A stretch of DNA of 64,000 nt from an uncultured Lachnospiraceae bacterium. GTDB taxonomy: Bacteria; Bacillota; Clostridia; Lachnospirales; Lachnospiraceae. The position numbers were made by a program, and so were the translations under genes. The stretch spans positions 62,001-126,000 of the forward strand of contig CAJUAA010000007.1 of assembly GCA_910584205.1 (NCBI GenBank), read 5' to 3'. The notes beneath the pieces were generated by a model, which worked only from the letters and a program-made list of their open reading frames with translations, was not told where the DNA came from and ran no database searches. Shown here in pieces: positions 1-8,548 of this stretch (position 1 is its first letter; each line of letters opens with the position of its first letter).

Positions 1-1477
1 ACTCGTTCAGCCTCCGTTCCCGCAGCTGCTCCAGCAGGAATTCCTGCAGAAGCCGCCCATGTTCTTCGCAGACAGGATCGTCCTCTGAGGCATACCGGAC
101 AAGGTTGCAGTACAGAGTCGTCTTCTGCCGGCTGGTCAGCGTATTGTGGTAGTGAAAATAGAGCAGCACCTGTCTGGGAAGAAGCCTCGGATAATCCTCC
201 GGCAGCGCATAGATGAAATATTCATACAGGTTTGTGATCTTTGCGTCCCACTCCACCCCTTTTTCGTACCATCCAAACGCCTCCGCATCCGTCCGGTGCC
301 CGCGGATGTAGACCGAACACACGGCCCCTGCGGTTTCCTTCGAGGGATGGACCTCATAACACGCCTTCAGAAACCGGGCGGCCATGGGCGACCACCGTTT
401 GATCCTGGATGCCTGCGAGGCCGCTGCCTGCGCCGTCTGGACCGTCAGATGCCCCCGGGACGCCGCCCAGCCAAATACCTGAAGTGAAAAATGATCCAGC
501 CCGGTAAACAGCGCCGGGTCCTCCCGAAGCAGGACATACGCCTCCTGATAGAGCAGCCGGTTCCGGACTCCCGCATGAAACTGCCGTTCCAGCATCCGGT
601 AGCGGGCACGGGCGTTGTCCTTCAGGCCGGGATCCAGTTCCAGCAGATACGCGGTGACCATCCGGTCATCCGGATGCTTCTGCCAGATCTTCTGCAGCTG
701 GGTCACCGCATGGGCCGTCACTTTCTCCTCCCTGCAGAACAGGCTGTTTACATACAGGAACGCCGCCCTTACGGACGCCTCCTTCTGCTGGAGCAGGCGG
801 GTCTTTTCGTATTTCTTCAGGAGCCATCCCGCTTCCTCTCTCCGGTCCTCCCGCAGCATCACCCAGGCGTCCGCCAGCGGGCCGAGCGCCGATTCCGGCT
901 GCAGCTCTGCCATCCGGTCCACCAGCTTTCGGAACCGTCCGTCCGCCTTCTGCCCGCTCAGATTCCCGCCTCGTTCCTCTTCCAGCACCCTCTGGAACTC
1001 CGCCCCAAGGGAAAGCAGTTCTCTTTCCTTCCTGTGCTCCTCCGATCTTCCAGGCCCCGCCTTCTGCACCGGAAGCTCCGCCTCGCCCGCCAGTATGACG
1101 GAAAGCTCCTCGTCCGCTTCCTCTTCGGCCGCGGCGCCCTGGACCCTCACCTTCACCGGAAGCGCGTACTCGCCCGCGCTGGTTTCCAGCCAGATGGCGC
1201 CTTCCAGCTCTTCTCCCTCCCGCAGGCACCGGGGACGACAGGAATATTCCACTCTGGCCGCCCGGGCAAAAAAACTGTCCCCACGAAGCGTCATCCCGGG
1301 GATTCTGGTATGCAGAAGTCCCTTGACCCTGCGTTCGTCCATGGAACTGACCACGAAACTGCCCTCCGCCGTCTCTCCCGGCTTCAGCTCCAGCACAAGC
1401 TCCTCCGGTTCTGTCTTAAGCCCCGGCTGATCGTATACAAATCTTCCATTATAGCATTCGATTACTTTTTCTTTCAT
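1..1477 (-). CDS. DUF5717-like large protein, N-terminal part (runs off the left edge)
   Basis: The reading frame is open from the ATG at 1477 to the window edge, so 492 residues are visible and the C-terminus is missing. The first 140 residues or so look like a beta-rich domain (alternating V/L with G, E and P). The rest is helical, with TPR-like spacing and many W, Y and R residues. I recall similar proteins of roughly 1,100 residues in Lachnospiraceae under the name DUF5717; that match is from memory and function is unknown. There is no signal peptide in the visible part. A promoter lies just upstream, back to back with that of the aminotransferase gene. The antisense strand is also open over most of this stretch, but codon bias and the start context favour this strand. 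Confidence 0.65.
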   Translation of the reverse strand, partial: MKEKVIECYNGRFVYDQPGLKTEPEELVLELKPGETAEGSFVVSSMDERRVKGLLHTRIPGMTLRGDSFFARAARVEYSCRPRCLREGEELEGAIWLETSAGEYALPVKVRVQGAAAEEEADEELSVILAGEAELPVQKAGPGRSEEHRKERELLSLGAEFQRVLEEERGGNLSGQKADGRFRKLVDRMAELQPESALGPLADAWVMLREDRREEAGWLLKKYEKTRLLQQKEASVRAAFLYVNSLFCREEKVTAHAVTQLQKIWQKHPDDRMVTAYLLELDPGLKDNARARYRMLERQFHAGVRNRLLYQEAYVLLREDPALFTGLDHFSLQVFGWAASRGHLTVQTAQAAASQASRIKRWSPMAARFLKACYEVHPSKETAGAVCSVYIRGHRTDAEAFGWYEKGVEWDAKITNLYEYFIYALPEDYPRLLPRQVLLYFHYHNTLTSRQKTTLYCNLVRYASEDDPVCEEHGRLLQEFLLEQLRERRLNE

Positions 1478-1487
1478 GCAAACCCCA

Positions 1488-1515
1488 TTGCTTTTCCGGC
1501 ATTTTGGTATATAAT
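1488..1515 (+). promoter_or_regulatory. promoter for the aminotransferase gene
   Basis: TTGCTT at 1488-1493 and TATAAT at 1510-1515 are separated by 16 bases. The site lies about 70 bases before the chosen ATG at 1586. Confidence 0.5.
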
Positions 1516-1526
1516 AGTCTGGTATC

Positions 1527-1556
1527 ATTATAACACTCTTTGATTGCATCGTGCAA
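1527..1556 (-). promoter_or_regulatory. promoter for the DUF5717-like gene
   Basis: On the minus strand, TTGCAC (1556-1551) and a perfect TATAAT (1532-1527) are 18 bases apart. The site lies about 50 bases before the ATG at 1477. It interleaves with the plus-strand promoter, so the two genes probably compete for the same 70-base region. Confidence 0.5.
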
Positions 1557-1585
1557 CCATGAGGAAAATATGTGAGGAAAACAAT

Positions 1586-2719
1586 ATGGAATCCAAAAAC
1601 AGAACGGACAATATGACTGAGATAAAAGAACAGTTTCATGGAAGCGACCTGGAGAAGATCGAGCGCTTCTTCGGTATTCCAAAGGAACAGATCACCGGCT
1701 TCGGAGCCAACGTCAATCCCCTTGGAGTCTCTCCAAAGATGCGGAAAAAACTGACGGAGAGCATCGACGTGATCACTTCCTACCCGGACCCGGATTACCG
1801 GAAACTCCGGGAGCATATCGCCGCCTACACCGGCTGCCTTCCGGAACAGATCCTGGTGGGCAACGGCTGCACGGAACTGATCTCCCTGTTCATACAGCTT
1901 CTGGACCCAAAGGGCCAGACGGCGCTTATCGTCTCTCCCACCTATTCGGAATACGAGCGGGAGGTTCGTCTGGCAGGCGGCAGCGTCTCCTACTACGCCC
2001 TGAAGGAAGCCGACGATTTTCAATTGGACACAGAGGAATTCTGCCGGATCCTGGCATCCGGTCCCCGGCTGTGTATCCTCTGCAACCCCAACAACCCCAC
2101 CTCCACTGCCGTGGAACCGGACACCATGCGCCGTGTTCTTTCCTGCTGCCGATCCCACGGCGTTTTCCTGATCGTGGATGAAACCTATGCGGAATTCGCT
2201 CCGGACGGCGTCAGCGTCTCCTCCGTGGAGCTTCTGAAGGAATACGACAACTTCGTCATTCTCCGGGGCATCTCCAAGTTTTTCGCCGCCCCCGGCCTGC
2301 GGCTGGGTTATGCCATGACCAGCCGCCTGTCCCTGCTGGCACAGGTAAAAGAGCGCCAGAATCCATGGACGCTCAACAGCCTTGCCGACGCCGCCGGATC
2401 GCTCATGTTCTCCGATACGGACTACATCAACGAAACCAGGCGCCTGATCTCCTCTGAACGGGAACGCATCTATAAAGAGCTTCTGACCTGGAAGCAGATC
2501 AAGGTGTACAAGCCGTACGCTAACTTTATTCTGGTCCGTATCCTGAAAAAAGGAGTCACCTCCTGCGACGTGTTTGTCCACGCCATCAAAAAGGGGCTGA
2601 TGCTCCGGGACTGCTCCAGCTTTCCCGGCCTGGAGGATGAGACGTTCTTCCGCTTCTGCTTCATGATGCCGGAGAAAAACGACGCGCTTCTTGACTGTCT
2701 CCGGGAAATCCTCGGCTAG
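1586..2719 (+). CDS. PLP-dependent aminotransferase, histidinol-phosphate aminotransferase / CobD-like
   Basis: A 377-residue fold-I aminotransferase of the class I/II family. Visible landmarks are NPNNPT near residues 167-172, the PLP-contacting D198 in the IVDETYAEF stretch, the Schiff-base lysine K231 in GISKFFAAPG, and the substrate-binding arginine R239 in GLRLGY. The layout matches HisC and the threonine-phosphate decarboxylase CobD. No histidine or cobalamin gene is nearby, so the substrate is open. The ATG at 1586 is chosen because GAGGA lies 8 bases upstream; the longer frame would start with TTG at 1544 without a good ribosome site. It is the only plus-strand gene in the first 4.7 kb and has its own promoter. 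Confidence 0.85.
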   Translation: MESKNRTDNMTEIKEQFHGSDLEKIERFFGIPKEQITGFGANVNPLGVSPKMRKKLTESIDVITSYPDPDYRKLREHIAAYTGCLPEQILVGNGCTELISLFIQLLDPKGQTALIVSPTYSEYEREVRLAGGSVSYYALKEADDFQLDTEEFCRILASGPRLCILCNPNNPTSTAVEPDTMRRVLSCCRSHGVFLIVDETYAEFAPDGVSVSSVELLKEYDNFVILRGISKFFAAPGLRLGYAMTSRLSLLAQVKERQNPWTLNSLADAAGSLMFSDTDYINETRRLISSERERIYKELLTWKQIKVYKPYANFILVRILKKGVTSCDVFVHAIKKGLMLRDCSSFPGLEDETFFRFCFMMPEKNDALLDCLREILG

Positions 2720-2771
2720 AATCGGCGCGCTTCCCGGATGCCTCCGGGAAATCCCCGGCTAAACGGCGAAA

Positions 2772-2801
2772 CTCCCGGCAATCCTTTCCGGATACCGGGA
2801 G
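2772..2801. terminator. possible bidirectional terminator hairpin
   Basis: CTCCCGG (2772-2778) pairs with CCGGGAG (2795-2801) around a 16-base loop, between two convergent genes. The T-tracts on either side are weak, so termination here is uncertain. Confidence 0.35.
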
Positions 2802-2812
2802 CCTTCTGCTGT

Positions 2813-3796
2813 CTACTCTTCAAAATATTTCTGGTAAATCTCAAAAAACGAACTGGTCTCCACTTCCCCGTAATCCGCGAAGCTGACCCGCTCCCACAGC
2901 CTGTCCTGAAATTCCGACAGCGTGTCCTTCATAAGCTCTGTATAGATCCCCTGAAACTGCTCCGTCTTCTGCCTTTGAGCCACCTGAAGCTTGTTCGCCT
3001 CCGATTCTTTCTCCACATACGTATTCAGGCATTTCAGAATATAATATCCACCGTCCGCCCCAAAGACGTCGCTGATCTCCTCATTGTCCAGGTCAAACGC
3101 GATCTCTTCGTATTCGCCGCCCTTGTCCCCTCTGGCGATGAACAACGTCGTCTGGGACAGGCGGGAATAATTGGAAGCAAGCGTTCCGAAATCTTCCCCA
3201 TTCTCCAGCCGCTCCTTAAGCTCTGCGGCAAGTCCCTCCTCTGGAAGAAACATCTGCTGGAGCTCAATAATCCTCGCTTCATCATCGCTGATCTCTACGC
3301 TGACCTCCTCCGTAACCTGCCGGTACGCCTTGAAGGCGAGACAGTAGTCCTCATACATGTCCCGGACCATTTCCTGATCTACCTTCAGAAGCTCTGTCTC
3401 CTCCGCGTTTAATGTAGTAAAATACTCTGCCGCCGCTTCTTCACAGCGGACGGTTTCTTCCTCCGTCAGCGCAATCTCCTGCTCCTGCGCCAGAAGCGTC
3501 ATGCTCTTCACCTGCGCCAGTTCGGAAACCACCTGGTTTTTCAGATATTCCTCCATGGTCATGCCGCCCAGGGAATGCTCCCACATCTCGAGCCCGTATA
3601 CCTTCTCATAACTGCCCTTCTGATTCATCAGATAAACCAGCGCCTCCGAAAGGCTGCAGGATGCATCTCCGATCCGGAACAGCTCGTCCGAAGCAAGCCC
3701 TGTGGTAACCACGATCCTGGTATTCCCGCATCCGGACATCAGCAGGCAAAAGGCCAGCAGCAGACCGGCTGTCCTACGTCCCGCTTTGTTTTTCAT
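2813..3796 (-). CDS. PrsA/parvulin-like lipoprotein, peptidylprolyl isomerase family
   Basis: A 327-residue predicted lipoprotein. A basic N-terminus and a hydrophobic stretch end at SGC with the lipidated cysteine at C23, so the protein should be anchored outside the membrane. Residues about 40-165 look like a SurA/PrsA-type N-terminal helical domain. Residues about 185-270 resemble a parvulin core, with NGEDFGTLASNYS, then GEYEEIAFDLDNEEISDV and GGYYILK. The expected role is folding of secreted proteins. Several parvulin active-site positions cannot be checked by eye, so it may be a chaperone without isomerase activity. It overlaps the upstream HAD gene by 23 bases, so the two are probably co-translated. 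Confidence 0.75.
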   Translation of the reverse strand: MKNKAGRRTAGLLLAFCLLMSGCGNTRIVVTTGLASDELFRIGDASCSLSEALVYLMNQKGSYEKVYGLEMWEHSLGGMTMEEYLKNQVVSELAQVKSMTLLAQEQEIALTEEETVRCEEAAAEYFTTLNAEETELLKVDQEMVRDMYEDYCLAFKAYRQVTEEVSVEISDDEARIIELQQMFLPEEGLAAELKERLENGEDFGTLASNYSRLSQTTLFIARGDKGGEYEEIAFDLDNEEISDVFGADGGYYILKCLNTYVEKESEANKLQVAQRQKTEQFQGIYTELMKDTLSEFQDRLWERVSFADYGEVETSSFFEIYQKYFEE

Positions 3797-4592
3797 GCCT
3801 TACCTCCTCAAGAATCTCCTTCAGCACCATGAGCACGCCGTCCTTTTCATAGGACGGCACCACATGCGCCGCATGCGCCCGGATCTCCTCATTGGACAGC
3901 TCCGATGCGTAGCTTCTCACCGCCCGCTTCATCATGGAAATGTCGTTGTAGTTGTCCCCGAACACCACCGTCTCCTCCGGCGTAATGTCGTACGTCTCCT
4001 GAAGCCACTGAACCGCGCTCCCTTTCGTGGATTCAAAGGAATTGATGTCCACCCATCTGGCACCGGACACATTGATGGCAAACCGCTCCTTCCAGTGGTC
4101 GCTCAGCTGATCGAAAATCCCTCTGGCACCGCCTTCGCAGTACAGGCTCAGCTTGATACAGGCGTCCGCATAGTCCTCCACATGCTCCACGACTCCGCCG
4201 ACTCCTTTGTATTCCTCAAATACGAGCCTTCGGAATCCCTCGTCCGGATCGTCGGTATAGTAGCCCTCCTTCACCGAGACCAGCAGCCGCTGTCCCGAAA
4301 TCTCTCTCAGTTCCTTCAGCAGTTGGAGCGTATCCTCCCGCCCCATCCGCACTTCCTTCACCGTAATGCCGCCTTTCTGGATACAGGCGCCGTTGTCTCC
4401 CAGGTAATAGATCCGGTCTTTCAGCTCGTGAAACACCGCATCGATGCTGCTGGCCTGCCTTCCGCTGGCCGCCGCAAACTGCACGCCCAGATCCAGCAGT
4501 CCACGTATGACGGACATATACTCCGGGTTTACATAACTTCCGCCTTCCGGGACCAGTGTCCCGTCAATATCAGTAACAATCAATCGAATCAT
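3774..4592 (-). CDS. Cof-type HAD-IIB family phosphatase
   Basis: A 272-residue cytosolic HAD hydrolase. Motif I is TDIDGTLV with nucleophile D8 and D10, motif II lies around AAASGRQ, and motif IV is VVFGDNYNDISMM near residues 207-220. The C2-type cap lies between. Length and motifs are typical of Cof/YidA/YkrA-like sugar-phosphate or cofactor phosphatases. The physiological substrate cannot be told from sequence. It is the first gene of a two-gene unit with the PrsA-like lipoprotein and has its own promoter. GGAAG lies about 12 bases before the ATG, a rather distant ribosome site. Confidence 0.85.
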   Translation of the reverse strand: MIRLIVTDIDGTLVPEGGSYVNPEYMSVIRGLLDLGVQFAAASGRQASSIDAVFHELKDRIYYLGDNGACIQKGGITVKEVRMGREDTLQLLKELREISGQRLLVSVKEGYYTDDPDEGFRRLVFEEYKGVGGVVEHVEDYADACIKLSLYCEGGARGIFDQLSDHWKERFAINVSGARWVDINSFESTKGSAVQWLQETYDITPEETVVFGDNYNDISMMKRAVRSYASELSNEEIRAHAAHVVPSYEKDGVLMVLKEILEEVRHEKQSGT

Positions 4593-4619
4593 TGTTTTCT
4601 TTCTTCCTTTGCTGTAAAT

Positions 4620-4648
4620 ACTATATCAGTGTAATGGAAAACATCCAA
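4620..4648 (-). promoter_or_regulatory. promoter for the HAD phosphatase gene
   Basis: TTGGAT (4648-4643) and TATAGT (4625-4620), spacing 17, in an AT-rich intergenic stretch about 30 bases upstream of the start. Confidence 0.5.
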
Positions 4649-4684
4649 AATCACAATGGATATTTTCTTAAATTTTAATGATTT

Positions 4685-4713
4685 TTTACTTTTCATCTTT
4701 CTGTATTTATATT
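4685..4713 (+). promoter_or_regulatory. promoter for the small acidic membrane protein
   Basis: TTTACT (4685-4690) and TATATT (4708-4713), spacing 17, about 40 bases before the ATG at 4755. Confidence 0.4.
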
Positions 4714-4754
4714 AGAATAGAGAAAAGTCAAACGTGAATGAAAGGAGTAACCTG

Positions 4755-5057
4755 ATGAAAAAATTTTTGAAAGCACTCACAACTCTCGGAGGCGCCGCCC
4801 TCGCCGTAGCTGGAGGTATCCTTGTGTACCGCAGGTTCTTTGACAAAGACAGGGAACTGAAGGAAGCCTTTGATGATGAGGAACTGTTCGAAGAGGACGA
4901 CGAGGAAGTCACCGCTTTTGACAGCGAAGAGGAAATCTTCGAGGAAGAAGACCCCGTGAAAGAGACCGCGCCTGCAAAAGGACCGGAAGAGACAGCCGAA
5001 GTTCCCAAAGCTGAGGATAAAGTATCCGTCTCCGAAGAAAGCGAAGAAAAGGCATAA
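4755..5057 (+). CDS. small acidic single-pass membrane protein, unknown function
   Basis: A 100-residue protein. Residues about 5-25 are a lysine-flanked, glycine- and alanine-rich hydrophobic segment followed by YRRFF, which suggests one membrane helix with the tail in the cytosol. The remaining 70 residues are strongly acidic, dominated by E and D, and likely disordered. I recognise no family. The ATG at 4755 has AAGGAG 7 bases upstream; a longer frame from 4734 lacks this. The gene is monocistronic, with its own promoter and a strong terminator directly after the stop. It could be a membrane-anchored adaptor, but nothing in the context says so. Confidence 0.7.
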   Translation: MKKFLKALTTLGGAALAVAGGILVYRRFFDKDRELKEAFDDEELFEEDDEEVTAFDSEEEIFEEEDPVKETAPAKGPEETAEVPKAEDKVSVSEESEEKA

Positions 5058-5069
5058 AACCTTTTGAAG

Positions 5070-5112
5070 AAGGAGGACACCGCTTCCCGCGGCGTCCTCC
5101 TTTTATTTCTTT
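5070..5112 (+). terminator. rho-independent terminator (works in both directions)
   Basis: A nine-base stem, AAGGAGGAC (5070-5078) with GTCCTCCTT (5094-5102), encloses a CCGC/GCGG inner stem and is followed by a T-rich tract to 5112. The reverse strand has an A-rich flank, so it can also end the convergent MocR transcript. Confidence 0.85.
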
Positions 5113-6514
5113 ACGTCTCCCAGCTCCCGGCCAGCAGAGCCGCCGCCTTCGGGATCGCTTCTTCCTTCATGGTCGCATAACCCAGGATCACTGTCGGTTC
5201 GTACGTCATGCCGCCGATGCAGTATTCCGACAGCGGATATACCCGGACTCCGGCTCTCTCCGCCCGCCCGGCCAGCTCCTGTTCGGACATTCCCCCTGCC
5301 ATCTGCACCAGCACATGGACACCGGACCGTTCTCCAAAGATCTTCTTTACCCCTTTCAATCTTTTCAGCTCCGAAAGAAGGGTGTCATGTTTGCTTTTAT
5401 ATACCGCACGCATCCGATTCAGATGCCGTTCAAAATATCCCCGTTCTATAAAAAGCTGCAGCATTTTCTGGTCCGTCCTGGACACTGTGCAGGAAAAACA
5501 CCGGCTCACCTGCCGGCATCGTTCCAGAAGCGGCGCTGGAAGCACCAGATAACTGATACGGATGGACGGCGCGATGGACTTGGAAAAGGTTCCGATATAA
5601 ATCACCTTCTGGTGTGTATCCATCCCCTGAAGGGCCGGAATCGGTTTCCCCACATACCGGAACTCACTGTCATAATCGTCCTCGATGATATATCTTCCTT
5701 CCCGTTCTTCCGCCCACTGCAGCAGCTCCTGCCGGCGTCTGACCGGCATGACGATTCCTATGGGGAACTGGTGGGACGGCATCACATACGCCGTATCCGC
5801 GCCGCTCTCCCGCAGTTCCTGCACATTCATGCCGTACCGGTCCATGGAGACCGTACAGCAGTCATAACCCAGCCTGCGGAAGATCTCCCAGGCATGCCGA
5901 TAGCCGGGACTCTCCATGGCGATCCGCCGTTCTGTTCCCAGTATCCGGGACAGCAGCATCTGCAGATAATCGTTTCCCGCTCCGATGACGATCCGGGACG
6001 GCCGGACATTCATGCCCCTGGCCTGATGTAGATAACGGCTGATAGCCGCCCGGAGCGCGTACTCTCCTCCTGGATCTCCCAGATGAAACAACTCCTTCTG
6101 TCCGTCCTGCAGGACTTCCCGGCTCAGCTTTCTCCATGTGGCATAAGGGAAACAGTCCAGATCAATCCCGTTGGGCGTAAAGTCGAACGCAGGTTCTTTC
6201 CCCGGGCGCTCTTCCCACTCCTCCGGCTCTGCCTCTTCCTGCTCCAGATGATACAGTTCCTCCATCCTGCAGACAAAATATCCTCTGCGGGGAACCGCTT
6301 CGATATACCCTTCCGCCAGCAGCTGGTCATAGGCCATCTGGGCCGTGCTGCGGCTCACATCCAGCTGCCGGGACAGCAGTCTCGTGGACGGCAGCCTCTC
6401 CCCGCACCGGATGTTTCCCCGCTGGATCTCTCCCTTCAGGTACTCGTAAATCTGTTCATAAAGGCTTTTTCCCGTCCTGGCATCAAGATTCAGGATCATC
6501 TCATACATGGGCAT
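5111..6514 (-). CDS. MocR/PdxR-type regulator: GntR winged helix fused to aminotransferase domain
   Basis: A 467-residue transcription factor of the MocR subfamily. Residues about 15-85 form a GntR-type winged helix (GERLPSTRLLSRQL, then VSRSTAQMAYDQLLAEGYI). An acidic linker follows at about 87-108. A fold-I aminotransferase domain runs from about 115 to the end, with D280/Y281 and the PLP lysine K312 in GTFSKSIAP. Such proteins sense PLP or an amino-acid adduct and control PLP synthesis, GABA use or transport. No pdxST or gab gene is adjacent, so the target is unknown. Two ATGs lie close together (6514 and 6508); I kept the first because neither has a clear ribosome site. Confidence 0.9.
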   Translation of the reverse strand: MPMYEMILNLDARTGKSLYEQIYEYLKGEIQRGNIRCGERLPSTRLLSRQLDVSRSTAQMAYDQLLAEGYIEAVPRRGYFVCRMEELYHLEQEEAEPEEWEERPGKEPAFDFTPNGIDLDCFPYATWRKLSREVLQDGQKELFHLGDPGGEYALRAAISRYLHQARGMNVRPSRIVIGAGNDYLQMLLSRILGTERRIAMESPGYRHAWEIFRRLGYDCCTVSMDRYGMNVQELRESGADTAYVMPSHQFPIGIVMPVRRRQELLQWAEEREGRYIIEDDYDSEFRYVGKPIPALQGMDTHQKVIYIGTFSKSIAPSIRISYLVLPAPLLERCRQVSRCFSCTVSRTDQKMLQLFIERGYFERHLNRMRAVYKSKHDTLLSELKRLKGVKKIFGERSGVHVLVQMAGGMSEQELAGRAERAGVRVYPLSEYCIGGMTYEPTVILGYATMKEEAIPKAAALLAGSWET

Positions 6515-6548
6515 TCACACTTTCGTTCCATGGCCTCACAGGCGCAGG

Positions 6549-8216
6549 TCACCCCTTCTGCGGCAGCCGGAAGGAACTTTTCAGCGACACGATCCGGTTG
6601 AACACCAGCGCGCCCTCCCTGGAATCCTTCGCATCCACGCAGAAATATCCGTTTCTCACAAACTGGAAGCTGTCGTACGCCCTGACGTCTTTCAGCGCCG
6701 GCTCCAGCATGGCATGAGCGACTGTCAGAGAGTTCGGATTGATGTTCATGGTCCCGTCTTCATTGTAGACGCCCTTTTCTTCATCAATCAGGTTCTCATA
6801 GAGACGCACCTCCGCCTCCACCGCGCAGGGCGCCGGCACCCAGTGGATCGTCCCCTTTACCTTCCGTCCGGTGAAACCGCTTCCCGCCTTCGTCTCCGGA
6901 TCGTAGGTGCAGTGCACTTCCACAACCTTTCCGTTTTCATCTTTGACAAAACTTTCACATTTCACAAAATACGCATGCATCAGACGGACTTCATTGCCCG
7001 GGAAGAGGCGGAAATATTTCTTTGGAGGCTCCTCCATAAAATCTTCCCGCTCAATATACAGCTCTCTGCAGAAGGGGATCTGCCTTGTCCCAAGGGCGTC
7101 ATTTTCCAGATTGTTGGCAGCGTCCAGATACTCCACCTGGCCCTCAGGATAGTTGTCGATGACCAGTTTGATCGGGTCCAGTACCGCCATCATCCGGGAA
7201 CGCTTCATCTTCAGATCCTCCCGGATGCAGTATTCCAGCATGGCGTAATCTACGGAACTCTGCCCTTTTGCCACGCCGCACAGTTCCACGAACATCTGGA
7301 GCGACTCCGGCGTAAAGCCCCGGCGGCGCAGCGCGGCGATGGATACCAGGCGCGGATCGTCCCAGCCGTCCACGACGCCGTCCTCCACCAGCTTCTTGAT
7401 GTACCGCTTTCCGGTCACCACATTGGTCAGATACAGTTTGGCAAATTCGATCTGCCTGGGCGGATGGGGATATTCCAGCTCCCTTACGACCCAGTCATAG
7501 AGCGGACGGTGATCCTCAAATTCCAGCGTGCAGATGGAGTGGGTAATCCCTTCGATGGCATCCTCAATGGGATGGGCAAAATCATACATGGGATAGATGC
7601 ACCACGCATCCCCTGTATTGTGATGGCTCATATGCGCCACGCGGTAGATGACCGGGTCGCGCATGTTCATATTGGGCGACGCCATATCGATTTTCGCACG
7701 GAGCACCTTCTCGCCATCCTGATACACGCCGTTTTTCATCTCTTCAAACAGCTTTAGATTCTCCTCCACAGAACGGTCCCTGTACGGACTGTTCTTTCCG
7801 GGCTCCTTCAGCGTCCCCCGGTATTCCCGAATCTCTTCCGCCGTGAGATCGCACACATAGGCCTTTCCCTTTTTGATCAGCTTGACCGCCGCCTCATACA
7901 TCTGTCCGAAATAGTCCGACGCGAAAAACAGACGGTCCTCCCAGTCGGCCCCCAGCCACTGGATATCCCGCTTGATCGCGTCTACGAATTCGGTCTTCTC
8001 CTTTGTGGGATTGGTGTCGTCAAACCGCATATTGAATTTTCCGTTATATTTCTTCGCCAGTCCGTAGTTCAGAAGGATGGACTTGGCATGTCCGATATGC
8101 AGATACCCATTGGGCTCCGGTGGAAAACGGGTATGCACACAGTCGTAGACCCCTTCCGCCAGGTCTTTGTCGATCTCCACCTCTATAAAATTTTTGGAAA
8201 CAACTTCATTCTCCAT
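6549..8216 (-). CDS. glnS: glutamine--tRNA ligase
   Basis: A 555-residue class I synthetase that charges tRNA-Gln directly. The HIGH motif is H40-H43 in PNGYLHIGHAKS. The second motif is a variant, VVTGKRYIKKLV, in place of MSKR. WDDPRL and the SVDYAMLE helix are typical of GlnRS, and the C-terminal half forms the two beta-barrels that bind the anticodon. The ATG at 8216 is preferred because GAGGAGGAG sits 5-13 bases upstream; an upstream ATG at 8258 has no such site. Many Firmicutes lack GlnRS and use GatCAB, so this gene reflects an old acquisition seen in some clostridia. It is transcribed after the tRNA-Thr terminator. Confidence 0.95.
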   Translation of the reverse strand: MENEVVSKNFIEVEIDKDLAEGVYDCVHTRFPPEPNGYLHIGHAKSILLNYGLAKKYNGKFNMRFDDTNPTKEKTEFVDAIKRDIQWLGADWEDRLFFASDYFGQMYEAAVKLIKKGKAYVCDLTAEEIREYRGTLKEPGKNSPYRDRSVEENLKLFEEMKNGVYQDGEKVLRAKIDMASPNMNMRDPVIYRVAHMSHHNTGDAWCIYPMYDFAHPIEDAIEGITHSICTLEFEDHRPLYDWVVRELEYPHPPRQIEFAKLYLTNVVTGKRYIKKLVEDGVVDGWDDPRLVSIAALRRRGFTPESLQMFVELCGVAKGQSSVDYAMLEYCIREDLKMKRSRMMAVLDPIKLVIDNYPEGQVEYLDAANNLENDALGTRQIPFCRELYIEREDFMEEPPKKYFRLFPGNEVRLMHAYFVKCESFVKDENGKVVEVHCTYDPETKAGSGFTGRKVKGTIHWVPAPCAVEAEVRLYENLIDEEKGVYNEDGTMNINPNSLTVAHAMLEPALKDVRAYDSFQFVRNGYFCVDAKDSREGALVFNRIVSLKSSFRLPQKG

Positions 8217-8313
8217 AACAGACTCCTCCTCATTTACATTCCTGCCGTTTATCAGCAACCTGAAATCATTGCACCTGCAGTTTTTTCGCTTCCATTCTCG
8301 TTATTATAATTTG

Positions 8314-8343
8314 AAAAAAGCGGAAATTCTATAGAATTTCCGC
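8314..8343 (-). terminator. rho-independent terminator of tRNA-Thr
   Basis: A perfect 24-base palindrome (8320-8343, GCGGAAATTC core) is followed on the minus strand by six T at 8319-8314. It begins seven bases past the tRNA 3' end. Confidence 0.9.
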
Positions 8344-8349
8344 TCCACA

Positions 8350-8422
8350 AGCTGCTGACGGGAATCGGACCCGTGACCTCCGCACTACCAATGCGACGCT
8401 CTACCGACTGAGCCACAGCAGC
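8350..8422 (-). tRNA. tRNA-Thr (anticodon GGT)
   Basis: A 73-base cloverleaf. The acceptor stem is GCTGCTG with CAGCAGC, and the D-arm contains GGCTCAGTCGGTAGAGC. The anticodon stem TCGCA/TGCGG holds the loop TTGGTAG (anticodon GGT), and the T-arm is ACGGG/CCCGT. CCA is not encoded. It decodes ACC and ACT. Confidence 0.95.
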
Positions 8423-8453
8423 TTATCGTATCGCTCACGCCTGCGACTTGATT

Positions 8454-8482
8454 ATAATATCACAGCCTTTATTTAGTGTCAA
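8454..8482 (-). promoter_or_regulatory. promoter of tRNA-Thr
   Basis: Perfect TTGACA (8482-8477) and TATTAT (8459-8454), spacing 17, about 32 bases upstream of the mature 5' end. The tRNA-Met gene has the same hexamer pair and spacing. The stretch 8483-8548 is AT-rich with nothing else visible. Confidence 0.75.
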
Positions 8483-8548
8483 CATTTTTTTCATGTTTAT
8501 CAGCTGTTTATCCAACTTTTTTCTTTTTTACCCACAACCCGCTGATAT

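Noticed and set aside
615..1430. Serine- and arginine-rich plus-strand frame opposite the left-edge gene
   Set aside because: Low-complexity shadow of the minus-strand DUF5717-like gene, with no ribosome site.
2720..2812. Tandem CCGGGA-containing repeats after the aminotransferase gene
   Set aside because: They are short and imperfect, and are better explained as a terminator hairpin between convergent genes than as a repeat family or CRISPR.
5111..6514. Calling the MocR-type gene pdxR
   Set aside because: No pyridoxal phosphate synthase genes (pdxS, pdxT) are adjacent, so the specific name is not supported.
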